Assembly (NCBI RefSeq): GCF_018682675.1
Contig: NZ_JAFMTR010000020.1
Span: forward strand, 1 to 64,000
Reading direction: 5' to 3'
DNA: 64,000 nt
Source: Sphingopyxis soli
Lineage (GTDB): Bacteria > Pseudomonadota > Alphaproteobacteria > Sphingomonadales > Sphingomonadaceae
Part shown: piece after piece, positions 42,312 through 51,726 of the stretch
Numbering within the stretch: the first letter of the stretch is position 1
Layout of the letters: every line of letters begins with the position of its first letter
Notes under the pieces: generated by a model
Databases searched by the model: none
The model's input: only the letters and a program-made list of their open reading frames with translations
Told to the model about the DNA's origin: nothing
Translations under genes and position numbers: made by a program

Positions 42312-42879
42312 TGGGCATGTCCTCGTCGCGCAGGATGATCGCCGCCTCGGGCTTGTGACGGCGGATTTCCTCGACCGTCAGCCCGTCGATCTCGTGCGGG
42401 AAGATCAGCCACTGGTCGGTTTCGTGGACGAAATAGTCGGGGTGGAGGCCGGTGACGTTGCGGCGCGGTTTGAACCACACCGTCGCGATGCGGATGTCGC
42501 GTGGCATATTGTTGCGGCAGCGCGCTTTCAGTTCGGCGATGAAGGCGCGGATGCTGCGGCCGCTGTCGAACACATCGTCGATGATCAGCAGCCGGTCGTC
42601 GGGGTTCAGCGTGTCGATGAGGTAGCCAAGGGCAAAGACGCGGACGTGCGGATCCTGATCGTCGATGCCCTTATAGGAGGAGGTGCGGATCGCGATATGG
42701 TCGCAGTGGTGGCCGTGATAGTCGAGCAACTCCTGCACCGCGATCCCGACCGGCGCGCCGCCGCGCCAGATGCCGACGAGATGCGTCGGGCGAAAGCCGC
42801 TGTCGATGACCTGCATCCCGAGCCGCAGCGAATCGGCGAGCAGTTCGTTCGCGCTGATGAAGATTTTCGCGTCGCTCAT
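42304..42879 (-). CDS. Purine-type phosphoribosyltransferase
   Basis: A 191-residue type I phosphoribosyltransferase. The PRPP-binding loop reads LLIIDDVFDSGRSI, preceded by LVGIWRGGAPVGIAVQELL at the family's N-terminal loop. Hypoxanthine or xanthine is the likely base, because the next gene is adenosine deaminase. The ATG at 42879 has a GGGGGG run just upstream; in-frame codons to 42936 would add 19 unlikely residues. It is divergent from the DUF983 gene. Confidence 0.87.
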   Translation of the reverse strand: MSDAKIFISANELLADSLRLGMQVIDSGFRPTHLVGIWRGGAPVGIAVQELLDYHGHHCDHIAIRTSSYKGIDDQDPHVRVFALGYLIDTLNPDDRLLIIDDVFDSGRSIRAFIAELKARCRNNMPRDIRIATVWFKPRRNVTGLHPDYFVHETDQWLIFPHEIDGLTVEEIRRHKPEAAIILRDEDMPNG

Positions 42880-42921
42880 GCCCCCCGAACTAGTCCGCCC
42901 CTCGACATTTGTCATGTGCGT

Positions 42922-42945
42922 CATTATGTATGGCATTATGTATGG
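42922..42945. repeat. Tandem 12-base direct repeat in divergent promoter region
   Basis: CATTATGTATGG occurs twice without a gap (42922-42933, 42934-42945). It lies in the AT-richer 85-base spacer between the phosphoribosyltransferase and DUF983 genes and overlaps likely -10 sequences. It may be a regulator site or a slippage duplication. Confidence 0.6.
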
Positions 42946-42964
42946 TGATCTAGGATATGAGTCG

Positions 42965-43402
42965 ATGACTGGCGAACTGGAAGGCCGCGAAAAATGGCTG
43001 TGGGTCTACCGGACCGGGCTCCACGGCCTTTGCCCGCATTGCGGCGAGGGCCGGATGTTCCGGCGCTGGCTGAAGGTGCAGGACCGCTGCCCCCACTGCG
43101 GGCTCGACTATGATTTCGCGGCGCCCGATGACGGTCCGGCGTTTTTCTCGCTCTGCTTCATCGCTTTCCCGCTGTTGTTCCTCGTCGTGTGGTTCGAGGT
43201 CGCCTTCAACCCGCCGTGGTGGATCCATCTGATCACCTCGGCGCCGCTGATGGTCATCCCGTGTCTTGCCGTGCTGCAGCCGATCAAGGGCTGGCTCGTC
43301 GCGTCGCAATATGTGAACAGGGCGCAGGAGGCGGGCACCGGCGCGCTGTGGGCGCAGCTCAATGCGCGCGCCAAGGGAGAGATGATCGACGCCGATGGCT
43401 GA
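42965..43402 (+). CDS. DUF983 family protein
   Basis: A 145-residue protein with two CxxC zinc-ribbon pairs (LCPHCGEGRMF and RCPHCGLDYDF) and two membrane helices (FSLCFIAFPLLFLVVWF and TSAPLMVIPCLAVL). This is the DUF983 pattern. Members are inner-membrane proteins of unknown function in alphaproteobacteria. Its end overlaps the MocR gene start by eight bases (43395-43402). The ATG at 42965 was chosen as the first in-frame start with the family N-terminus close by. Confidence 0.87.
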   Translation: MTGELEGREKWLWVYRTGLHGLCPHCGEGRMFRRWLKVQDRCPHCGLDYDFAAPDDGPAFFSLCFIAFPLLFLVVWFEVAFNPPWWIHLITSAPLMVIPCLAVLQPIKGWLVASQYVNRAQEAGTGALWAQLNARAKGEMIDADG

Positions 43403-44732
43403 CGGCTGGATACCCGACCTGACGCGGACGCGCGGCGCCAAATATGTCGTGATTGCCGATGCGATCGCGAACGCGGTCGAGACCGGTGCGCTGCGCAGCG
43501 GCGACCGCCTGCCGCCGCAGCGCGACCTTGCGGCGCGGCTGGGAATCGACCTTACCACCGTTACCAAGGCGTATGAGCAGGCGCGAAGCGCCGGGCTGAT
43601 CGGTGCGCGCGGGCGGGCGGGGAGCTTCGTGCTGCCGCAGGATGCGATCGCAGCGGGGCCGCCGCCGCGCGACACCGGAATGAACATGCCGCCCGAGGTC
43701 GAAGGCGGAACGTTGCTCGCGACGTGGGAGCGCACGGCAAGTGCGCTGCTGCGTGCACCGGGCGCGGGCGGGCGGCTGCACTATGCCCCTGCGGGCGGCC
43801 GCGAAGCCGACCGTGCGGCGGGAGCGGAGATTTTCGGCCGCATGGGGCTGGCGAGCGACGCCGGCCAGGTCGTCGTCACCGCAGGGGCGCAGAACGCGCT
43901 CCACGCGATCATCGGCGCGACGCTGGAGCGCGGCGATGTCGTGGCATGCGGCACGCATGTCTATCCCGGTTTTCTCGCGCTGGCGCGGCGCGCGGGGCTG
44001 CGGCTGGCGCCGCTCGCGTGCGTCGAGGCCGATGCGCTGGAGGCGCTGTGCCGGACGACGAAGGTGGCGGCGCTCTATGTGGTGCCGACAAACGACAATC
44101 CGACGACCGTGACGATCGCCGCCGACGAACGTGCGGCGCTGGCGCGGGTGGCGCGGCGGCATGGCGTCCGGATCATCGAGGACGATGCCTATGGCCAGCT
44201 TGCCGAAACGCCGATCGCGCCGCTGTCGAGCTTTGCGCCCGAACTCGGCTGGTATGTCGCCAGCCTGTCCAAGACGATCTCGCCCGCGCTCCGCGTCGCG
44301 CATGTCCGCACGCCGTCGGTCGCTGACGCGCTGGCGCTCGCGGCCGAGGTGCATGACGCGAATGTGATGCCGCCGCCGCTGGAGGCTGCGCTGGCGACGC
44401 GTTGGCTGGAGGACGGCAGTTACGACCGGCTGATCGGCGAGACACGGACCGAGGCGGCGGCGCGCCAGGCGATCGCGGCGGACGCGCTACCGGCGGGACG
44501 GTATGCCGCGCATCGGTGCGGATATCATCTGTGGGTTCCGCTGCCCGATGAGCGCGCCATGGCGAAAGCCGCGCGCGCACTGCGCGAGGCGGGGATGATG
44601 GCCATCCCGGCCAGCAGTTTTGCGGCGTGCGACAGCAATGTTCGCGCGTTACGCGTCTCGCTGGGCGGCGCCATCGACCGGGATGGATTGCGGCGCGGAC
44701 TGACGATGCTGGCAAAACATCTGGCGGCCTGA
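43395..44732 (+). CDS. MocR-type GntR/aminotransferase regulator
   Basis: A 445-residue protein made of an N-terminal GntR winged helix (ALRSGDRLPPQRDLAARLGI, then DLTTVTKAYEQARSAGLI) and a class I aminotransferase-like domain. The PLP-binding lysine is in VASLSKTISPALRVAHV. Such MocR regulators sense PLP adducts and control transcription, for example of vitamin B6, GABA or taurine genes. The target is not visible. It is coupled to DUF983 by an eight-base overlap. Confidence 0.9.
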   Translation: MADGWIPDLTRTRGAKYVVIADAIANAVETGALRSGDRLPPQRDLAARLGIDLTTVTKAYEQARSAGLIGARGRAGSFVLPQDAIAAGPPPRDTGMNMPPEVEGGTLLATWERTASALLRAPGAGGRLHYAPAGGREADRAAGAEIFGRMGLASDAGQVVVTAGAQNALHAIIGATLERGDVVACGTHVYPGFLALARRAGLRLAPLACVEADALEALCRTTKVAALYVVPTNDNPTTVTIAADERAALARVARRHGVRIIEDDAYGQLAETPIAPLSSFAPELGWYVASLSKTISPALRVAHVRTPSVADALALAAEVHDANVMPPPLEAALATRWLEDGSYDRLIGETRTEAAARQAIAADALPAGRYAAHRCGYHLWVPLPDERAMAKAARALREAGMMAIPASSFAACDSNVRALRVSLGGAIDRDGLRRGLTMLAKHLAA

Positions 44733-44872
44733 TGACCGGTGCCTGCCCTGGGGTGGATCCCAGCCTTTCAAATCTCGTCATGCTGGCTGCGGCGATGGCG
44801 GCCGACGCCCGATGTGGATCATTCCGTCTGGATAGGTGACGGCGCCCCCCAAAGCGCGCTATCGTCGACGCG

Positions 44873-47179
44873 ATGCGGGAAAAGGAACTGCGCTTCGCCC
44901 TGATTTGCTACGGCGGCATCAGCCTCGCCGTCTATATGCACGGCATCACCAAAGAGATCTGGCGGCTCGCCGCGGCGTCGCGCGCCTTTCATGAGGGGCG
45001 GCCACAACAGGGTTCGGGGCGCGTCTATGGCGAGCTGCTCGCCGCGCTCGGCGAGCGCGGCGGGGTCAGGCTGCGGGTCATGGCCGACATCGTCGCGGGG
45101 GCGAGCGCGGGCGGCATCAATGGCATCTTCCTCGCGCGCGCGATCGCGACGGGCCAGTCGCTCGATCCGCTGACCGATCTGTGGCTGAAGGATGCCGATG
45201 TCGATTATCTGCTCGACCCCGACGCGCGGCCGCTGTCGGCGGCGACCAAATTCTGGGCGGTGCCGATCGCGGGCTGGGCGATGAAGCGGCGCGGCAATGT
45301 CATCGACCGCACGGTGGGCGAGGGCGCGCAGGAGGAGGTGCGCGCCAAACTGTCGCGCCTCGTGCGTGCGCGCTGGTTCGAGCCGCCCTTTGGCGGCGAG
45401 ACTTTCTCGAACCTGCTGCTCGATGCGTTCGATGCGATGGACGAGGGGCCGGTCGGGCCGTCGCTGGTGCCCGCGGGGCAGCCGGTCGACCTGTTCGTCT
45501 CGGTCACCGATTTCGCGGGGCATAGCACGCCGCTGTCACTCAACAGCCCGCCGCGCGTCACCGAGCAGGAGCACCGGCTGGTGATCCATTTCCGGCAGGA
45601 TCCGAAGGCGCCCGACGGACTGGACGACGTTCCCGCGCTCGCCGCGGCGGCGCGCGCGACCGCGAGCTTTCCGGGCGCTTTTCCACCCTTCACCTTGCGC
45701 GAGCTCGACCGGGTGCTGGACCAGCGCGGGATCGCATGGCCCGGCCGCGACGCCTTTATCCGCGCGCAGCTTCCGCCGGGCGGTGAGGCCGATCCCGCCG
45801 ACCGGGTGCTGATCGACGGATCGGTGCTCGCCAACGCGCCCTTCCGCCCCGCGATCGCGGCGCTCAAGCAGCGGCCGGCGCGGCGCGAGATCGACCGGCG
45901 CTTCGTCTATATCGATCCCAAGCCCGATTATCGCTCGATCAGCTTCGGCAAGCCGGGCGAAGGAACGGCGGGGGAGGAGAAGAAGCTTCCCGGATTCCTG
46001 TCGACGATCCTTGGCGCGCTGTCCGAAATCCCGCGCGAGCAGCCGATCCGCGACAATGTCGAGGCGATCGAGGGCATGTCGCGGCGCATCCGGCGGATGC
46101 AGTATATCATCGACGCGATGAAGGTCGAGGTCGAGGAACAGGTCGCGGCGCTGTTCGGCACCACCTTCTTCCTCGATACGCCGACCCCGGCGCGGCTGCA
46201 GAAATGGCGCGCGAAGGCGCAGGACCAGGCGGCGGCGCGGTCAGGCTTCGCTTATGCGCCCTATGGGCATCTCAAGCTGTCGGCGGTGGTCGAGGAACTG
46301 GTCGGCACCGTCGACCGGCTGGCGCCGCCCGCGGGCGACATTCACCGGCGCAATCGCCGCAATGCGCTGTGGGACGAGGTGAGGGCGCGCGGGCTCGACC
46401 GGCTGTCGGGGCGGCGCGGGCTGGGCGCGAGCGACGATGCCGTGGTGTTTTTCCGCACCCATGATCTGGGGTTCCGCATCCGCCGTCTGCGCTTTCTCGC
46501 GCGCGAGCTCGATCGTGTCGTCGAGGCGAAGCGCGAGGTGCGCGATCCCGCGTGCGACGCGATGCGCGATGCGATCTATGCCGCGCTCGGCCAATATCTG
46601 GAGCGCGAGGGCGACGACTGGCTGGCCGAAATCGACGTGTCCGCCGACGCCGATGCGGCGGTGTGGATCGACGCGATCGGCGCGCGCCGCGACCTGATCG
46701 GCGCCGATGCCGAGGCCGACAATCTGGTCGCCGCGGGGCTCGCGCAGCTCCCCAAGGACGACCGGCGCAAGATGCTGCTCGCCTACCTCGGCTACCCCTT
46801 TTACGACATCGCGACCCTGCCGCTGCTCCAGGGCGAGGGGTTCGACGAGTTCGATCCGATCAAGGTCGACCGCATCTCGCCGTCCGACGCGACCGCGATC
46901 CGCAGCGGCGGCGCGGGGGCGATGCTGAAGGGGATCGAGTTCAACAGCTTCGGCGCCTTCTTCAGCCGCGCGTATCGCGAGAACGACTATCTGTGGGGGC
47001 GGCTCCACGGCGCCGACCGGCTGGTCGATATCGTTGCGAGCAGCGTCGCGGGCGCCTTGAGCGCGGAGCAACTGAGGGCGATCAAGCGGCGGGCGTTCCA
47101 TGCGATCCTCGACGAAGAGGAAGAGCGGTTGCCGCGCGTCGGGGCGTTGATCGAGGAGATCAGGGGGGAGATCGGGTAA
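44873..47179 (+). CDS. Patatin-like phospholipase
   Basis: A 768-residue protein with an N-terminal patatin domain: the oxyanion region YGGISLAVYMHGITKEIW, the nucleophile elbow GASAGGINGIFLARAI (G-x-S-x-G), and the catalytic aspartate in LIDGSVLANAPF, where DGS replaces the more usual DGG or DGA. The C-terminal roughly 350 residues are helical and unrecognised, similar to the DUF3376-type extension of long bacterial patatins. There is no signal peptide. It probably hydrolyses acyl lipids, and is otherwise uncharacterised. Confidence 0.85.
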   Translation: MREKELRFALICYGGISLAVYMHGITKEIWRLAAASRAFHEGRPQQGSGRVYGELLAALGERGGVRLRVMADIVAGASAGGINGIFLARAIATGQSLDPLTDLWLKDADVDYLLDPDARPLSAATKFWAVPIAGWAMKRRGNVIDRTVGEGAQEEVRAKLSRLVRARWFEPPFGGETFSNLLLDAFDAMDEGPVGPSLVPAGQPVDLFVSVTDFAGHSTPLSLNSPPRVTEQEHRLVIHFRQDPKAPDGLDDVPALAAAARATASFPGAFPPFTLRELDRVLDQRGIAWPGRDAFIRAQLPPGGEADPADRVLIDGSVLANAPFRPAIAALKQRPARREIDRRFVYIDPKPDYRSISFGKPGEGTAGEEKKLPGFLSTILGALSEIPREQPIRDNVEAIEGMSRRIRRMQYIIDAMKVEVEEQVAALFGTTFFLDTPTPARLQKWRAKAQDQAAARSGFAYAPYGHLKLSAVVEELVGTVDRLAPPAGDIHRRNRRNALWDEVRARGLDRLSGRRGLGASDDAVVFFRTHDLGFRIRRLRFLARELDRVVEAKREVRDPACDAMRDAIYAALGQYLEREGDDWLAEIDVSADADAAVWIDAIGARRDLIGADAEADNLVAAGLAQLPKDDRRKMLLAYLGYPFYDIATLPLLQGEGFDEFDPIKVDRISPSDATAIRSGGAGAMLKGIEFNSFGAFFSRAYRENDYLWGRLHGADRLVDIVASSVAGALSAEQLRAIKRRAFHAILDEEEERLPRVGALIEEIRGEIG

Positions 47180-47183
47180 GCTC

Positions 47184-47280
47184 CCCGTCATTGCGAGGAG
47201 CGGAGCGACGAAGCAATCGCCAGTTGTCGCCGGTCAAGCGCGACGGCTGGACATTGCTTCGCTTCGCTCGCAATGACGGG
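47184..47280. repeat. Bimeric palindromic repeat, family B (CGTCATTGCGAG)
   Basis: The left end CCCGTCATTGCGAGGAGC pairs with the right end GCTCGCAATGACGGG, and internal GAAGCAAT/ATTGCTTC arms form further stems. It is related to 51123-51220. It lies between the convergent patatin and dnaJ genes and may serve as a bidirectional terminator. Confidence 0.75.
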
Positions 47281-47296
47281 GTGGGACTAACGGATA

Positions 47297-48433
47297 TCAA
47301 TCCGTCAGATCGTCCCACATTTCCCTGATGCGACCGAAAAAGCCGTGGCTCGCGGGGCATTCCTCGCCGGTTTCGGTCTCGCGAAACTCGCAGAGCAGTT
47401 CCTTCTGCCGCGCGGTGAGCTTGGTCGGCGTCTCGACGTCGATCTGGACGACGAGGTCGCCGGTGCCGCGGCCGTTGAGGACGGGCATCCCCGCGCCGCG
47501 CTGGCGAAGCTGCTTGCCCGACTGGATGCCCGCGGGAATGGCGATCTCGTGCTTCTTGCCGTCGAGCCCGGGGATGGGGATCGACCCGCCGAGCGCTGCG
47601 GTGGTGAAGCTGATCGGCGCGCGCGTGAACAGCGTCGTTCCCTCGCGCTCGAAGACCTTGTGCCGCGCCATGTGGAGGAAGATGTAGAGGTCGCCCGGCG
47701 CCGCGCCGCGCGCGCCGCTCTCGCCTTCGCCCGACAGGCGGATCCGCGTCCCCTCGTCGACCCCCGGCGGGATGGTGACGGTCAGCGTCTTGCGCCGGTC
47801 GACCCGGCCTTCGCCATGGCATGTATTGCAGGGGTCGGCGATGACCTCGCCCGCGCCCTGACAGGTCGGGCAGGTGCGTTCGACCATGAAGAAACCCTGC
47901 TGCGCGCGAACCTTGCCGTGGCCGGCGCAGGTCGAGCAGCGGTGCGTCGAAGTGCCGGGTTTCGCGCCCGAGCCGTCGCATGCCTCGCAGCGTGCGGCGA
48001 CGTCGACCTGGATTTCGCGCGTCACGCCGGTGAAGGCGTCCTCGAGCTTGATCTCCATGTCGTAACGCAGGTCGGCGCCGCGGGCGGGACCGCGCTGCTG
48101 CCGCCCGCCGCCGCCAAAGGCCGAGCCGAAAATCGATTCGAAAATGTCGCCGATGTCGCCGAAATCGGAGGCATTGCCGCCGAAGCCGCCGCCGGGCCCG
48201 CCATTCTGGAACGCCGCCTTGCCGAACCGGTCATAGGCGGCGCGCTTCTGCGGGTCCTTCAGGCAGTCATAGGCTTCGTTGATCGCCTTGAACCGCGCTT
48301 CGCTGTCGCTGCACCCCGGATTCTTGTCGGGGTGATATTGCATCGCGAGCTTGCGGTACGCCGACTTCAGCGTCTTGTCGTCGGCGTTGCGCTCGACTTC
48401 GAGCAATTCGTAATAATCGATGTCGAGCGACAT
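47297..48433 (-). CDS. dnaJ: Chaperone DnaJ
   Basis: A 378-residue co-chaperone that loads clients onto DnaK and stimulates its ATPase. The J domain (residues 1-70) has the HPD motif in [10 protein letters not shown] Gly/Phe-rich region ([19 protein letters not shown]) follows, then four CxxCxGxG zinc motifs between about 145 and 215 ([32 protein letters not shown]) and the C-terminal substrate-binding domain. Full length. It lies 57 bases after dnaK, with a hairpin between. Confidence 0.97.
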   Translation of the reverse strand: MSLDIDYYELLEVERNADDKTLKSAYRKLAMQYHPDKNPGCSDSEARFKAINEAYDCLKDPQKRAAYDRFGKAAFQNGGPGGGFGGNASDFGDIGDIFESIFGSAFGGGGRQQRGPARGADLRYDMEIKLEDAFTGVTREIQVDVAARCEACDGSGAKPGTSTHRCSTCAGHGKVRAQQGFFMVERTCPTCQGAGEVIADPCNTCHGEGRVDRRKTLTVTIPPGVDEGTRIRLSGEGESGARGAAPGDLYIFLHMARHKVFEREGTTLFTRAPISFTTAALGGSIPIPGLDGKKHEIAIPAGIQSGKQLRQRGAGMPVLNGRGTGDLVVQIDVETPTKLTARQKELLCEFRETETGEECPASHGFFGRIREMWDDLTD

Positions 48434-48449
48434 TCTCTGACCCCCTCAT

Positions 48450-48478
48450 CCCCGCCGCGCCCAGGGGACGCGGCGGGG
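48450..48478 (-). terminator. Stem-loop between dnaK and dnaJ
   Basis: CCCCGCCGCG, nine bases, CGCGGCGGGG is a perfect ten-base-pair stem. Such stems between dnaK and dnaJ commonly reduce read-through and make DnaK more abundant than DnaJ. There is no strong T-run, so partial termination or RNA processing is likely. Confidence 0.55.
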
Positions 48479-48490
48479 AGAGTTTCCTGC

Positions 48491-50395
48491 TTACTTCTTG
48501 TCGTCTTCGACTTCCGAGAATTCGGCATCGACGACATCTTCGTCGGCCTTCTTCTCGCCCGCGTCGGCGGCGGGCGACGCCGCGGCCTGCTGTTCCTTCT
48601 CGTAGATCGCCTGGCCCAGCTTCATCGCGACCTGCGCGAGCGCCTGCGCCTTTTCGGTCATCGCGGCGGGGTCGCCGCCTTCGACGGCGGTCTTGGCTTC
48701 GGCGATCGCCGCCTCGATCTCACCCTTGAGGCCGGGGTCGACCTTGTCGGCGTGTTCTTCGAGCTGGCGTTCGGTCGTGTGGATCAGGCTTTCGGCGTTG
48801 TTCTTCGCCTCGGCCGCCTCGCGGCGCTTCTTGTCCTCTTCGGCGAACTGTTCGGCGTCCTTGACCATCTGTTCGATGTCCGCGTCGCTGAGCCCGCCCG
48901 AGGCCTGGATCTTGATCTGCTGTTCCTTGCCGGTGCCCTTGTCCTTGGCGTGGACCGACACGATGCCGTTGGCGTCGATGTCGAAGGTCACCTCGATCTG
49001 CGGCACGCCGCGCGGCGCCGGCGGGATGCCGACGAGGTCGAACTGGCCGAGCAGCTTGTTGTCGGCGGCCATTTCGCGCTCGCCCTGGAACACGCGGATC
49101 GTCACCGCCGACTGGTTGTCGTCGGCGGTCGAATAGACCTGCGACTTCTTGGTCGGGATGGTGGTGTTGCGGTCGATCATGCGCGTGAACACGCCGCCCA
49201 GCGTCTCGATGCCGAGCGACAGCGGGGTCACGTCGAGCAGCAGCACGTCCTTGACGTCGCCCTGCAGCACGCCCGCCTGGATCGCGGCGCCGATCGCGAC
49301 GACTTCGTCGGGGTTCACACCGGTGTGCGGTTCCTTGCCGAAGAAGTCCTTCACGACGTCGCGGACGCGCGGCATGCGCGTCATACCGCCGACGAGCACG
49401 ACTTCGTCGATCTCGCTCGCCGACACGCCGGCGTCCTTGATCGCCTTCTTGCAGGGCTCGAGCGTGCGCTTGATCAGATCCTCGACGAGCTTTTCGAGGT
49501 CGGCGCGGGTGATCGTTTTCACCAGGTGCTTCGGCCCGTTGGCATCGGCGGTGATGAAGGGCAGATTGACCTCGGTCGTCGCGGCCGACGACAGTTCGAT
49601 CTTCGCCTTTTCGGCGGCTTCCTTCAGCCGCTGCAGCGCGAGCTTGTCCGAACGCAGGTCGATGCCCTCGTCCTTCTTGAAGGTGTCGGCGAGATATTCG
49701 ACGAGCTTGCTGTCGAAATCCTCGCCGCCGAGGAAGGTGTCGCCGTTGGTCGACTTCACCTCGAACACGCCGTCGCCGACTTCGAGAATCGAGATGTCGA
49801 AGGTGCCGCCGCCAAGGTCATAGACCGCGATCGTCTTGTTCTCGGTCTTGTCGAGGCCATAGGCGAGCGCCGCCGCGGTCGGCTCGTTGATGATGCGCAG
49901 CACTTCGAGGCCAGCGATCTTGCCGGCGTCCTTGGTCGCCTGGCGCTGCGCGTCGTTGAAGTAGGCGGGGACGGTGATCACCGCCTGCTCGACCTTTTCA
50001 CCGAGATAGGCCTCGGCCGTTTCCTTCATCTTCTGGAGGATATAGGCGCTGATCTGCGACGGCGAATAATCCTCGCCGCCTGCCTTGACCCACGCGTCGC
50101 CGTTGGTGCCCTTGACGATGGTATAGGGGACGAGCTCCATGTCCTTCTTGGTCATGGGGTCGTCGAAGCGGCGGCCGATCAGGCGCTTCACCGCAAAAAT
50201 CGTGTTCTCGGGGTTGGTGACGGCCTGGCGCTTTGCCGGCTGGCCGATGAGGCGCTCGCCGTCCTTTGCGAAGGCGACGATCGACGGCGTCGTGCGCGTC
50301 CCCTCGACATTTTCGATAACCTTGGGCTTGCCGCCTTCCATCACCGCGACGCAGCTGTTCGTGGTGCCGAGGTCGATCCCGATCACTTTGGCCAT
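48491..50395 (-). CDS. dnaK: Chaperone DnaK (Hsp70)
   Basis: A 634-residue ATP-dependent chaperone. The nucleotide-binding domain starts [20 protein letters not shown] and contains [17 protein letters not shown] and [14 protein letters not shown]; the substrate-binding domain includes [17 protein letters not shown]; the lid ends in [14 protein letters not shown], the usual C-terminal tail. Full length and intact. It is first in the leftward dnaK-dnaJ operon, behind a heat-shock-type promoter at 50462-50492. Confidence 0.98.
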   Translation of the reverse strand: MAKVIGIDLGTTNSCVAVMEGGKPKVIENVEGTRTTPSIVAFAKDGERLIGQPAKRQAVTNPENTIFAVKRLIGRRFDDPMTKKDMELVPYTIVKGTNGDAWVKAGGEDYSPSQISAYILQKMKETAEAYLGEKVEQAVITVPAYFNDAQRQATKDAGKIAGLEVLRIINEPTAAALAYGLDKTENKTIAVYDLGGGTFDISILEVGDGVFEVKSTNGDTFLGGEDFDSKLVEYLADTFKKDEGIDLRSDKLALQRLKEAAEKAKIELSSAATTEVNLPFITADANGPKHLVKTITRADLEKLVEDLIKRTLEPCKKAIKDAGVSASEIDEVVLVGGMTRMPRVRDVVKDFFGKEPHTGVNPDEVVAIGAAIQAGVLQGDVKDVLLLDVTPLSLGIETLGGVFTRMIDRNTTIPTKKSQVYSTADDNQSAVTIRVFQGEREMAADNKLLGQFDLVGIPPAPRGVPQIEVTFDIDANGIVSVHAKDKGTGKEQQIKIQASGGLSDADIEQMVKDAEQFAEEDKKRREAAEAKNNAESLIHTTERQLEEHADKVDPGLKGEIEAAIAEAKTAVEGGDPAAMTEKAQALAQVAMKLGQAIYEKEQQAAASPAADAGEKKADEDVVDAEFSEVEDDKK

Positions 50396-50461
50396 ATTAT
50401 CAACGTCCTTGTTGCTTTTTGGGCGCCCTCAAAAGGCACGCCTCACATGGAAATGTTGGGG

Positions 50462-50492
50462 GCGATATAGGTGCGCTTTAGCTTGGCACAAG
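50462..50492 (-). promoter_or_regulatory. RpoH-type heat-shock promoter of dnaK
   Basis: On the minus strand CTTG (50489-50492) is followed after 17 bases by CCTATATCGC (50462-50471). Against the alphaproteobacterial consensus CTTG-N17/18-CYTATNTNNG only the last base differs. It lies about 70 bases upstream of the dnaK start. The same bases also resemble a sigma-70 promoter (TTGTGC, 16 bases, TATATC). Confidence 0.65.
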
Positions 50493-50549
50493 GGCTTTGA
50501 CGGCTTATCTGGACGATGAAAATTGACGCATTTCGGGAGTCCCAGAACG

Positions 50550-51104
50550 ATGAAGCCCTTCGCACGCCGCGCATTGATCGGTGCAGCCCTTGCCGCCGCC
50601 GCCTTCACGCTGGCCGGGTGCAAGGAGAATCTGGGCGCCGGACCGCAGCTCAATGTGGTCGGCGGCTATATCCAGATGGGCGCGACGCCCGACCGTCCGG
50701 CGGTTGGATATTTCACCGTCACCGGGGGGCCGCGCGACGTGCAACTGATGGCGGTGACCGCCGACCTGGCGCAGCGCGTCGAAATGCACGAGAGCGTCAA
50801 GGAAAATGGTGTCGTGACGATGAAGCCGCTGATGAGCGCGGATGTGCCCGCCGAAGGCAAGCTGGAGTTCAAGCCCGGCGGCAAGCATCTGATGATCTGG
50901 AACATCAATCCGGCCGCCGTGCGCGCGGGCAAGCTGCCGATGGCCTTCGTGTTCACCAACAACAACAATGAGCGCATCCTCTTCGACCTGCCGATCAAGC
51001 AGGCTGCCGGAGCCGACACCGGCGGCGAGGCGGCGATGGACCACAGCAAGATGGGCCATGGCGCGATGGACGCCGACAAGGCGCCGGACCCGGAAAAGAA
51101 GTAA
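50550..51104 (+). CDS. Copper chaperone PCu(A)C family lipoprotein
   Basis: A 184-residue exported protein. The lipobox FTLAGC gives a lipid-anchored cysteine near residue 23. The PCuAC domain shows the copper ligands as VEMHES, then a methionine in VTMKPL, and HLMIW near residue 117, with AGYFTV-like PAVGYFTVTGGP at the front. It would bind Cu(I) and pass it to cytochrome oxidase CuA or store it. A His/Met-rich tail (AAMDHSKMGHGAMD) may bind additional copper. It is divergent from dnaK, so heat shock and copper genes share this spacer. Confidence 0.88.
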   Translation: MKPFARRALIGAALAAAAFTLAGCKENLGAGPQLNVVGGYIQMGATPDRPAVGYFTVTGGPRDVQLMAVTADLAQRVEMHESVKENGVVTMKPLMSADVPAEGKLEFKPGGKHLMIWNINPAAVRAGKLPMAFVFTNNNNERILFDLPIKQAAGADTGGEAAMDHSKMGHGAMDADKAPDPEKK

Positions 51105-51122
51105 GCGTGCGTTCTGACGCTT

Positions 51123-51220
51123 CGTCATTGCGAGCGAAGCGAAGCAATCCGACGCGGTTTAACGGACACGCTGGATTGCCGCGGCGCCCCGGATCAGGTC
51201 CGGGGCTCTTGGCAATGACG
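51123..51220. repeat. Bimeric palindromic repeat, family B
   Basis: The left end CGTCATTGCGAGCGAAGC shares its first 12 bases with 47184-47280, and the right end reads GGCAATGACG. A CCCCGGA/TCCGGGG stem lies in the right half. It sits between the copper chaperone and vgr-related genes. Confidence 0.7.
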
Positions 51221-51228
51221 GGGTTTTG

Positions 51229-51726
51229 ATGCCGCGGCCGTCGCGACCTCTCACGACCGGCGAGATCGCACTCGCCCGGACCGTGTTCGGCGAAGCGATC
51301 GACTATGCGCGCGTTCGCGTGCGCCACTATAAGTGGATATTCTTCCAGCCGCGCCGCATCGTGATGGCGCCGATGGGCGATTTGCACTTCCACCCGAAAG
51401 GCAGTGTCTATTGCGACGATTTCTCATGCCCGGCCGGCGGGCGCGAGGCGGAACTGGCGGCGAAGGGGTTGTTCCTTCACGAGATGACGCATGTCTGGCA
51501 GGCGCAGCGGCGCGGCCGCTGGTATCTGGTGCTGATGCGGCATCCGTTCGCGACCTATGATTACAGCCTCAAACCCGGCTGGCCGCTCGAACGTTACGGG
51601 CTGGAGCAGCAGGCCGAGATCGTCCGGCACTATTGGCTTTTGACGCAGGGCCGCCTTGTCGGTGGCGCGCCCGATGCCGAATCCTATCGCGCGATCCTGC
51701 CGGCCGAGTGGGGAGCGGGGGCGTGA
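51229..51726 (+). CDS. vgr-related protein with HEMTH metalloprotease motif
   Basis: A 165-residue protein of the group annotated as vgr-related in alphaproteobacteria, with similarity to the DUF4157/eCIS-core type: LTTGEIALARTVFGEAIDY at the start, VRVRHYKWIFFQPRR, and FLHEMTHVWQAQRRG containing an HExxH zinc motif. A later GLEQQAEIVRHYW could give a further ligand. There is no signal peptide. It overlaps the next membrane gene by GTGA (51723-51726). No secretion-system genes are nearby, so the name does not imply a type VI role. ATG at 51229 is preferred to TTG at 51226. Confidence 0.72.
   Translation: MPRPSRPLTTGEIALARTVFGEAIDYARVRVRHYKWIFFQPRRIVMAPMGDLHFHPKGSVYCDDFSCPAGGREAELAAKGLFLHEMTHVWQAQRRGRWYLVLMRHPFATYDYSLKPGWPLERYGLEQQAEIVRHYWLLTQGRLVGGAPDAESYRAILPAEWGAGA

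Noticed and set aside
47345-50470. A rightward open frame of 1041 codons antisense to dnaJ and dnaK
   Set aside because: It exactly mirrors two intact, conserved chaperone genes; GC-rich codons in the true frame produce long stop-free antisense frames. It has no recognisable domain.
51229-51726. A type VI secretion system indicated by the vgr-related name
   Set aside because: No other secretion or contractile-injection genes are in the window; the name is historical.
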